DNA from: Dehalococcoidia bacterium
Lineage (GTDB): Bacteria > Chloroflexota > Dehalococcoidia > GIF9 > AB-539-J10
NCBI GenBank assembly: GCA_030612345.1
Contig: JAUWOB010000062.1
Span: forward strand, 1 to 6,014
DNA length: 6,014 bases
Direction of reading: 5' to 3'
Shown here: positions 1 through 5,421 of the stretch, piece by piece
Position numbering within the stretch: position 1 is the first letter of the stretch
How the letters are laid out: every line of letters begins with the position of its first letter
Position numbers and translations under genes: made by a program
The notes under the pieces: model-generated
What the model saw: only the letters and a program-made list of their open reading frames with translations
Told to the model about the DNA's origin: nothing
The model's database searches: none

Positions 1-835
1 CCTTATAAGCCAGCATGCCGGCACGGTAACCGCTCTCAACATGCGCTCCATCCCACTTGGTATACATCAGCTCCTCGCCTGAACTCACAGCGATTTGCAG
101 TGCCTTCACATACACGGGGTCCGGCCGGAACTTCTCGGCCATGTCAGCCCTGGTTACGATGGCGGCCGCCGCGCCATCACTGACTCCGCAGCAATCAAAG
201 AGCCCCAGCGGCCAGGCAATGATAGGCGCATTCAGTATCTGTTCTTCAGTCACTTCGCGGCGTAAATGCGCCTTAGGGTTGCGGGCTCCGTTATAGTGGC
301 TCTTGGCCGACACTTTGGCCAGCATTCTCTTGCCTTCCTCCGGACTGAGACCATAGACAGAAAAATACCTGGTCGCCATCATGGCAAAAGCACCGGGGGC
401 GGTCAGCTTGGGCATGATGAGCGCGCTCTTCGTGCCCATGAGACCCGGGCCCCCCGGCAGCCCACCATATCCCGTATCCTTGAGTTTCTCTACGCCCAGG
501 GCAAGGGCAATGTCACAAGCCCCTGAAGCTACACCGTAGCACGCACCCCTGAAAGCCTCTGTGGCAGTGGCGCAGAAGTTTTCCGTCCTGGTAACCGGAA
601 TAAAGGGCAACTTTAAGGCCAGGGCCAAAGGCGTAGCCCCTTTGCCTACGCTCTGTTCCTCAAAATGCACGCCGAACCAGGCCGCATTGATGTCCTTCTT
701 TTCCAGACCGGCGTCCCCGACACATTCCTGAAAAGCCTCTACCATAAGGTCATCTGCACTCTTGTCCCAGAGCTCTCCGAACTTAGTGCAACCCATGCCT
801 ATAATAGCGACCTTGTCTTTAATACCTTCTGCCAT
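1..835 (-). CDS. Thiolase-superfamily protein (SCP2-type acetyl-CoA acetyltransferase-like), 3' end cut off by window edge
   Basis: This is the N-terminal 278 residues of a thiolase-fold protein of the SCP2/lipid-transfer type; the family is usually about 380-400 residues, so roughly a quarter is missing. It begins MAEGIKDKVAIIGMGCTKFG, typical of this group. The expected nucleophilic cysteine is Cys88 in ENFCATATEAFRGA, followed by the helix and strand GACDIALALGVEKLKD (residues 105-120). A second conserved block, DCCGVSDGAAAAIVT, lies at 214-228. The C-terminal His and Cys motifs would lie beyond the left edge, so full catalytic competence cannot be judged. The ATG at 835-833 has GGAGG at 848-844 with 8 nt spacing. 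It starts 39 nt after the stop of the HMGS-like/DUF35 gene, so the two probably form an operon. Known partnerships between such thiolases and DUF35 proteins (archaeal acetoacetyl-CoA thiolase/HMGS, BbsA-BbsB) support a joint role in forming or cleaving acyl-CoA C-C bonds. The substrate cannot be read from the sequence. Confidence 0.9.
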   Translation of the reverse strand, partial: MAEGIKDKVAIIGMGCTKFGELWDKSADDLMVEAFQECVGDAGLEKKDINAAWFGVHFEEQSVGKGATPLALALKLPFIPVTRTENFCATATEAFRGACYGVASGACDIALALGVEKLKDTGYGGLPGGPGLMGTKSALIMPKLTAPGAFAMMATRYFSVYGLSPEEGKRMLAKVSAKSHYNGARNPKAHLRREVTEEQILNAPIIAWPLGLFDCCGVSDGAAAAIVTRADMAEKFRPDPVYVKALQIAVSSGEELMYTKWDGAHVESGYRAGMLAYK

Positions 836-874
836 TTTTGCTTCCTCCGTACGCTTTATTGCCGTTTGCTCCGG

Positions 875-2317
875 TCAAGCACCGATAGGAGTTGCCTTCC
901 ATGAATATCCGTGAACACCGGTGGGCTCATCAACATACCGTCTGCGGAAGGTCATCTCGACCGGCATGCCTACTTTCACAGAGTCCATGTCACAATCGGT
1001 AAAATCGAACCAGTATCTACCACCGCCATCGAAGTCCACCAGGCCATACAGTGAGGGCGGGTCCATACTCGCAGCCAGGTTATCGCCGGTATAGGTGAAT
1101 ATGACTCCCTTCTTATCCGAGAAACGGTAGTCTTCCATCTGGTCGACGGCTCCACAGTCCGGGTTCACACATACTCTCTGATATGGATACTGCGGTGTGC
1201 CGCATCTCTGGCACTTCGAGCCACAGAGGGACAGGACTACTTTCCGCTCCCTGAACAAGGCCGACATCGGCGTGCGAATGTTCATCTCGCCGCGCATGCC
1301 CAGGTCCACCGGCGTCAGATTTCTGAAGGCAAGATACTTCTCATAGCTGGCAAGCTCTTTCTTCGCGGCCAGGTGTTTCTTCACCGCCCTCCTCTCAGCT
1401 ACATTGCTTATCTTCTCGGTGACCCGGAAGAACATTGCGTCGCTGCCGCTCCCGAAGCCAGCGACCAGGATCTTATCGCCTGGCTTGGCCTCCTCCAGTG
1501 CCGCTACCAACATCATCAGAGGTGAAGCTGCGCCGGTATCACCAACCGTGCTCAGCAATGTATCCTGAAGCTGAGCAGGGTCAGCACCCAGCCGCTTGGC
1601 TATGGCTCCATGTTCCCGTGCATACAGGCCGGGATATGCTATCTTGGCAAAGTCCTTGATGTCGAGGTTGTATTTTTTCAGCAGGCCTGAGATCACCTCC
1701 GGAACGAACTGGCGATAGCCGGAATCGCGGATGAAGCGGTCCTCCCAGGCATGCTCGAACTTCTCTCCACTGGCTCTCCAGCGGTCGGGAAAATCGTAGG
1801 AAACAGAATACGCGCCTTCGAAAGAGGCAATGACATCATCGCTGCCCACAAGAAGTGACGCCGCCCCATCACCGTAGAGATACTCTTGAGGACTGCCCGG
1901 CTTGCTCAAACGACAATCAGAGGCACAGACGAGGATATTGCCGCACATCTCTCCCCTTACGGCGTCAAAGGCGGAAAGCAGTGCCGTAGTTCCTGACCCC
2001 GTAGAGCCTGTGAAATCAGCAGTCCTAATTCTGGAGGGCAAATCAAGGGCAGTAGCTACCAGAGCCGAATTCTGCCTTAACACATAAGGCTGACTGGTGG
2101 CGGCAAGATAGAGGCCATCGACTATCTCCCGTTTCATACCGCCCAGGCAATCGGTTCCTGCGGCTACTGCCATAGTGAGGGCATCCTCATCATGATTGGC
2201 GACCGCGTTCTCACCGGGTGGCGGAAACGTCCCCAGAAAGCCAACAGCCATGAAGAGAGTGTTGTGATTCATGCGATACCGGGGGATATAAGCTCCGTAA
2301 GACCTGATGCCGACCAT
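875..2317 (-). CDS. HMG-CoA synthase-like protein fused to a C-terminal DUF35 zinc-ribbon/OB-fold domain
   Basis: This is a 480-residue cytoplasmic two-domain protein. Residues 1 to about 300 are a thiolase-fold HMG-CoA-synthase/KASIII-like region: MVGIRSYGAYIPRYR at the start, LYGDGAASLLVG near 147-158, and GDTGAASPLMMLVAALEEA near 259-277, followed by a glycine-rich GFGSGSDAMFFR strand. After a basic linker (about 301-360) comes a DUF35 module with a rubredoxin-like zinc ribbon, Cys369-x2-Cys372-x10-Cys383-x4-Cys388, and an OB fold (about 395-475). His236 is in a plausible catalytic position. The region where HMGS carries its nucleophile, DFTGSTGSGTTAL (101-113), has no cysteine. In known systems DUF35 proteins bridge thiolase and HMGS and channel CoA intermediates; here it is fused and sits just upstream of a thiolase gene. 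I chose the ATG at 2317-2315 because AGGAGG lies 7 nt before it. The product is clear at family level, but the reaction is unknown. Confidence 0.9.
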   Translation of the reverse strand: MVGIRSYGAYIPRYRMNHNTLFMAVGFLGTFPPPGENAVANHDEDALTMAVAAGTDCLGGMKREIVDGLYLAATSQPYVLRQNSALVATALDLPSRIRTADFTGSTGSGTTALLSAFDAVRGEMCGNILVCASDCRLSKPGSPQEYLYGDGAASLLVGSDDVIASFEGAYSVSYDFPDRWRASGEKFEHAWEDRFIRDSGYRQFVPEVISGLLKKYNLDIKDFAKIAYPGLYAREHGAIAKRLGADPAQLQDTLLSTVGDTGAASPLMMLVAALEEAKPGDKILVAGFGSGSDAMFFRVTEKISNVAERRAVKKHLAAKKELASYEKYLAFRNLTPVDLGMRGEMNIRTPMSALFRERKVVLSLCGSKCQRCGTPQYPYQRVCVNPDCGAVDQMEDYRFSDKKGVIFTYTGDNLAASMDPPSLYGLVDFDGGGRYWFDFTDCDMDSVKVGMPVEMTFRRRYVDEPTGVHGYSWKATPIGA

Positions 2318-2324
2318 TAGTGAA

Positions 2325-2330
2325 CCTCCT
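2325..2330 (-). promoter_or_regulatory. Ribosome binding site AGGAGG of the HMGS-like/DUF35 gene
   Basis: A full AGGAGG on the minus strand sits 7 nt before the ATG at 2317-2315. This decides the start. A GTG at 2335-2333 in the same frame would add six residues (MSGGSL) but lies upstream of this site and would translate through it. The family N-terminus also begins at MVGI. Confidence 0.85.
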
Positions 2331-2354
2331 GACACAAGCTTTGTGGACCGAGAG

Positions 2355-2383
2355 ACTATGGCATAGAAACTGCCTCATGTCAA
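2355..2383 (-). promoter_or_regulatory. Predicted sigma-70-type promoter of the HMGS-like/DUF35-thiolase operon
   Basis: On the minus strand, TTGACA (2383-2378, matching consensus 6/6) is separated by exactly 17 nt from CATAGT (2360-2355, 4/6). Transcription would start near 2348, giving a leader of about 30 nt that contains the AGGAGG site. The -10 hexamer overlaps a short palindrome, CTATG-G-CATAG (2356-2366), which could be a small operator or chance. Called from hexamers and spacing only. Confidence 0.6.
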
Positions 2384-2509
2384 ACCCTGACAGTCTTGAA
2401 ACTACACTGTTAATCAGAGCGCCTTCATAGCTGTCCATAACCTCTGCAGCGGGTTTCACCGTCACAACGTCGTCCTCATGAACACCGGTAAAAGCGAGTC
2501 TTTTGATAC

Positions 2510-2538
2510 TTGACGGGCCATTGCCTGAGCTGTACTAT
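2510..2538 (+). promoter_or_regulatory. Predicted sigma-70-type promoter of the acyl-CoA ligase
   Basis: TTGACG (2510-2515, 5/6) and TACTAT (2533-2538, 4/6) are separated by 17 nt. The start point would be near 2545, leaving a leader of about 70 nt before the ligase ATG. It points away from the minus-strand promoter at 2355-2383, so the 296-nt gap between the two genes appears to be a divergent control region. The roughly 125 nt between the two promoters shows no gene. Confidence 0.5.
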
Positions 2539-2553
2539 CCACTCAAGAGCAGT

Positions 2554-2568
2554 TGAGCTTGCAGCTCA
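2554..2568. repeat. Short inverted repeat in the ligase leader, possible operator
   Basis: TGAGC-TTGCA-GCTCA is a perfect 5-bp-arm inverted repeat with a 5-nt centre. It lies about 10 nt downstream of the predicted ligase transcription start, a position where a bound repressor could block elongation. The arms are short, so chance is a real possibility. Confidence 0.25.
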
Positions 2569-2613
2569 CTGACCAGCACATATGGCGGAATTGTGAACCA
2601 TGCGAGGTGATCG

Positions 2614-4212
2614 ATGAACATCGGCCAGGGAATAGAGGACAGCATCAAAAGGTTCGGCGAATACGAGAGCATGTATTTCGAAGGAAGATGGTACACAAAT
2701 GTCGAGATGAACGAAAGCGCCAACCGGTTGGGTAATGCGCTTAAAGAACTGGGCATAAAGAAAGGAGACCGGGTAGGGGTACAGATGCCTAACAGCCCGG
2801 AAGTGCTTTCTGCGTTTCCCGCCATATATAAGATAGGCGCCGTTGTCGTGCCCCTGAATCCCCTGCTGCGACCTGACCAGGCCGCCTATATATACCGCGA
2901 CTCCGGAGCCAAAGCTATCCTGACTAGCTCGGATTTCGTGGACCGGGTTCTTGAGGCGCAAAAGCAAACTCCGAGCCTGCAACACGTCATCCTCACAGAC
3001 GGCGCCGACATTCCTGGAACCGTCTCATACCGTAACATTATGTCAATGAGTTCCGACAAGCTGACGATTGAGCAGACCGACAATGACGATGTGGCCGCCC
3101 TGATATACACCGCCGGCACCACAGGGCCGCCCAAGGGCGTCATGCACACGCATTACTCACTTCATATCAACGCTCTGTTCTTCTACGAGTACATCCTGGT
3201 TCACCGCTCCGTGACCCTGCAGTTAAGCAGCCGCGCGTTTAACCCCAAAGCGCTCCGGGTTGAGCAGGTCAGCCAGCGGGTCTCGGGCGTGAATCGAGCC
3301 ATGGTCAGCCTGGCAGTGCTGCCTCTATCGCACTCCTACGGCATTGCCTTCAGCAACACAGGCATGTTGGTGGGTGGGAAATCAATCGTACTACGCTGGT
3401 GGAATGTCGAAGAGGCACTGAAGGCCATTCAGGCATTCCGGGTAACTCAAATGGCTGCAGTTCCCACCATGTACATCCAGATGCTGGATTTTCCTGAGCT
3501 AGACAGGTACGACCTTAGTTCGCTTGAGGATTGCCAGTGCGGGGCCGCACCACTGCCCGTGGAGGTGGCCTTGAGGTGGAAGGAGAAGATGGGCGTGGAT
3601 ATTCGAGAAGGGTGGGGCCTGACCGAATCAGGCGCTATCACTACGGGGCAACCCGCTGACCTTACGCCCAGGTATGGCTCCATTGGCAGGTGCCTGCTGA
3701 AATGCAACACCATGAGAGTTTTCGATGAGAAAGGCCAGGAGCTTCCGCCGGGTCAGCAAGGTGAGATAGTAGTCAAGGGGCCTACGCTGATGAAAGGTTA
3801 CTGGAACCTGCCTGAGGAAACGGCCCAAACCATCAAAGACGGCTGGCTCCATACGGGCGACATAGGTTATGTCGACGAGGACGGCTATTTCTACATCACC
3901 GCCCGCAAGAAGGATATCATCATCAGAGGCGGGGAAAACGTGTCGCCCGCAGAGATTGAGGAGGCCCTTCTACGGCATCCGGCAGTCGCGGAAGCAGGCG
4001 TGGTAGGGATGCCTGACGCCGTATACGGGGAGGAGATCAAGGCCTTCGTCGTCATGAAGCCGGGCAAACGGGTAAGTGAAGAGGAGTTGATCGCCTTCTG
4101 GAAGGAGCATTTGCCCACTTTCAAACTGCCGAAGCAGGTGCAGTTTATGGAATCCCTGCCCAGGAATCTTCTGGGCAAGGTACTGAGAGCGGAGTTACGC
4201 AAGCTCGGCTAG
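2614..4212 (+). CDS. Acyl-CoA ligase (AMP-binding, FadD-like acyl-CoA synthetase)
   Basis: This complete 532-residue ANL-superfamily ligase would form an acyl-adenylate from a carboxylic acid and ATP, then the CoA thioester, in the cytoplasm. Visible motifs: the phosphate-binding loop YTAGTTGPPKG (165-175, Ala in place of the commoner Ser), LPLSHSYG (236-243), GWGLTESG (333-340, adenine pocket), LHTGD (412-416, Asp415 for ribose contacts), ARKKDIIIRGGENVSPAEIEE (hinge region, from 430), and PRNLLGKVLR, in which Lys522 is the expected adenylation lysine. All key residues are present, so it should be active. The stretch between HTH (178-180) and LPLSH (236) is about 20-25 residues longer than in FadD-like relatives I recall. 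The ATG at 2614 follows GAGGTGA (2604-2610), which fits the anti-Shine-Dalgarno end well. It is transcribed divergently from the HMGS-like/DUF35-thiolase pair, suggesting it supplies their CoA substrate. Chain length or aromatic preference cannot be told from sequence. Confidence 0.93.
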   Translation: MNIGQGIEDSIKRFGEYESMYFEGRWYTNVEMNESANRLGNALKELGIKKGDRVGVQMPNSPEVLSAFPAIYKIGAVVVPLNPLLRPDQAAYIYRDSGAKAILTSSDFVDRVLEAQKQTPSLQHVILTDGADIPGTVSYRNIMSMSSDKLTIEQTDNDDVAALIYTAGTTGPPKGVMHTHYSLHINALFFYEYILVHRSVTLQLSSRAFNPKALRVEQVSQRVSGVNRAMVSLAVLPLSHSYGIAFSNTGMLVGGKSIVLRWWNVEEALKAIQAFRVTQMAAVPTMYIQMLDFPELDRYDLSSLEDCQCGAAPLPVEVALRWKEKMGVDIREGWGLTESGAITTGQPADLTPRYGSIGRCLLKCNTMRVFDEKGQELPPGQQGEIVVKGPTLMKGYWNLPEETAQTIKDGWLHTGDIGYVDEDGYFYITARKKDIIIRGGENVSPAEIEEALLRHPAVAEAGVVGMPDAVYGEEIKAFVVMKPGKRVSEEELIAFWKEHLPTFKLPKQVQFMESLPRNLLGKVLRAELRKLG

Positions 4213-5079
4213 TATCTCAAACACGCCTTCGAGGACGATATCCTGGGAGGAGCGCCCGACCATGACTTTGAAAGCGCCCGGTTCCACGGTGAATCTCATA
4301 TCCTGGTCATAGAAGCCGAGCGTTTCCACCGGCAGCTCGAATTGCACAGTTCCGGTCTCGCCGGGTTCCAGGGCAATTCTACGAAAACCCTTTAGCTCCT
4401 TAACAGGCCGGGTGACGCTGGCGAATATGTCATTTATGTAAAGTTGGACAACCTCCTCACCGGGCCTGTTGCCTGTGTTCCGCACATCGACCTGCACCGA
4501 AATCCTGGTGTGACCTCTAATCTGAGCGGGTTCTATCCTGAGATTGCTGAACTCGAAGCTTGTGTAGCTGAGCCCATAGCCAAATTCGAAAGCAGGACCG
4601 CTGCCTGTCTCAACATAGTCTCCCCACACCTGTGACCTGGCCCCGGAGGGCTTGTGTCCGTAATACACGGGGACCTGGCCCACCCTCTCAGGAATTGATA
4701 TGGGCAATTTCCCGCCGGGGTTACAGTCACCGAAGAGCACATCTGCGATAGCATTGCCGGCCTCCTCGCCCGGCAGCCAGGCCTGGATGATGGCCGGTAT
4801 TCCAAGCCTGGTCTTCGTGACCAGGAAATGCTGAACTCCGTTTGCGAAGTCCGCAATTCCTTCCGGCGGCAGGGCAGTGCCTACACCAGGCCTGCATGTA
4901 TGGCCGATTCCATCTTTGACAAGAGCCCCGGCTTTTCGCGGAGAGAACCTCCCGTCCTCCAATACTTCGAAGCTCCAGACGGCACCCAGTTGTGCAATCT
5001 TCTCATCCAGCGTCATTTTCAGGATGAGATCCCTGGCTCTGGCTTCAACAGGTTGTGAGGCATCGCGGTAAATCTCCAT
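4195..5079 (-). CDS. Internally deleted GH3 beta-glucosidase remnant without catalytic core, probable pseudogene
   Basis: This open frame of 294 residues joins the two ends of a glycoside hydrolase family 3 protein, normally about 700-800 residues. Residues 1-97 are the usual N-terminus (YRDASQPVEARARDLILKM, MTLDEKIAQLG, TRLGIPAI). Residues 98 to about 170 jump straight to the end of the GH3 C-terminal domain (AWLPGEEAGNAIADVLFGD, NPGGKLPISIP, FEFGYGLSYTSFEF). Residues about 190-285 form the fibronectin-III-like domain (GEEVVQLYIND, PVKELKGFRRIALEPGET). Most of the (beta/alpha)8 barrel, including the aspartate nucleophile, and most of the second domain are absent, so hydrolase activity is not expected. 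The frame is intact across the junction near 4779-4800. No signal peptide is seen. The ATG at 5079 has AAGGG (5092-5088) 8 nt upstream. It overlaps the ligase end by 18 bp on the opposite strand. It is either a decaying gene or an assembly collapse. Confidence 0.85.
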   Translation of the reverse strand: MEIYRDASQPVEARARDLILKMTLDEKIAQLGAVWSFEVLEDGRFSPRKAGALVKDGIGHTCRPGVGTALPPEGIADFANGVQHFLVTKTRLGIPAIIQAWLPGEEAGNAIADVLFGDCNPGGKLPISIPERVGQVPVYYGHKPSGARSQVWGDYVETGSGPAFEFGYGLSYTSFEFSNLRIEPAQIRGHTRISVQVDVRNTGNRPGEEVVQLYINDIFASVTRPVKELKGFRRIALEPGETGTVQFELPVETLGFYDQDMRFTVEPGAFKVMVGRSSQDIVLEGVFEILAELA

Positions 5080-5157
5080 TCCGGCGTCCCTTCTTCTATG
5101 GTTGTTTCAGCGCATCTCTGACCTAAGCCGCATCACGGCCAACGCGGTCTTCTCAGT

Positions 5158-5188
5158 ATTATACAGTAGCTGCCACGTGCTGTGGCAA
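5158..5188 (-). promoter_or_regulatory. Predicted promoter of the GH3 remnant gene
   Basis: The minus strand carries a perfect TATAAT (5163-5158). The best -35 is TTGCCA (5188-5183, 5/6), at a rather long 19-nt spacing. Transcription would start near 5151, giving a leader of about 72 nt. The inverted repeat at 5171-5187 fills the spacer and overlaps the -35, so a bound protein would block RNA polymerase. Confidence 0.45.
5171..5187. repeat. Perfect inverted repeat TGCCAC-N5-GTGGCA, candidate operator
   Basis: TGCCACgtgctGTGGCA has two perfect 6-bp arms around a 5-nt centre and lies between the -35 and -10 of the predicted GH3 promoter. A second pairing, GCTGCCA (5169-5175) with TGGCAGC (5189-5195), shares one arm. 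Because it lies upstream of the predicted start point, it would act as DNA rather than as an RNA hairpin. Sugar-utilisation genes are often controlled by LacI-family repressors at such palindromes, but the regulator here is unknown. Confidence 0.45.
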
Positions 5189-5372
5189 TGGCAGCGTAGC
5201 CTGAACCACGGATAATCGCGGGACTGTGCGTCAGTCACCTCGATAAATGTGCCGTGTGCGGCTCAATACTACAAGGGCAACTGGCGGCCTCGGTGGTCTT
5301 CCCAGGACGTTTGCCGTGGCAGCCTGCGGGAATAGTATTTGCTGTAACCGGTCCGCACACTCCGCCGCACCA

Positions 5373-5401
5373 TTGACAGGGGCAAGTATCTTCTACATAA
5401 T
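5373..5401 (+). promoter_or_regulatory. Strong predicted sigma-70-type promoter of the Fe-S protein gene
   Basis: TTGACA (5373-5378, 6/6) and CATAAT (5396-5401, 5/6) are separated by exactly 17 nt, the best promoter match in the window. The start point would be near 5408, only about 14 nt before the GTG start, just leaving room for the ribosome binding site. Confidence 0.7.
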
Positions 5402-5412
5402 GCGATGTCGAA

Positions 5413-5417
5413 GGGAG
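5413..5417 (+). promoter_or_regulatory. Ribosome binding site of the Fe-S protein gene
   Basis: GGGAG lies 4 nt before the GTG at 5422. An in-frame TAA at 5398-5400, with no other start codon between it and 5422, leaves the GTG as the only start that keeps the first cysteine cluster. Confidence 0.55.
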
Positions 5418-5421
5418 AGAC

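Larger units (their letters stand above)
5080..5421. other. Divergent intergenic region between the GH3 remnant and the Fe-S protein
   Basis: No convincing gene lies in these 342 nt. It holds a predicted minus-strand promoter with an inverted repeat near the GH3 side (5158-5188) and a strong predicted plus-strand promoter next to the Fe-S gene (5373-5401). I see nothing assignable in the roughly 180 nt between them. Confidence 0.6.

Noticed and set aside
57..526. Two plus-strand open frames (57-296 and 266-526)
   Set aside because: They lie antisense to the thiolase gene, whose minus-strand frame has clear family motifs, and neither resembles a known protein.
2333..2335. GTG as the start of the HMGS-like/DUF35 gene
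   Set aside because: It lies upstream of the AGGAGG at 2330-2325. The ATG at 2317 has ideal spacing and gives the expected family N-terminus.
2387..2417. Loose inverted repeat (ACAGT with ACTGT, flanked by CTG with CAG) upstream of the operon promoter
   Set aside because: The paired arms are only 5 bp and the outer pairing needs a 3-nt bulge; this is expected by chance in an AT-moderate intergenic stretch.
2211..2465. Minus-strand open frame of 84 residues spanning the HMGS-like gene start
   Set aside because: It overlaps the true start, the ribosome binding site and the promoter in another frame, and shows no recognisable motif.
4444..5071. Several open frames on both strands inside the GH3 remnant
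   Set aside because: They are shadows of the GH3 frame, which alone carries recognisable domain motifs over its whole length.
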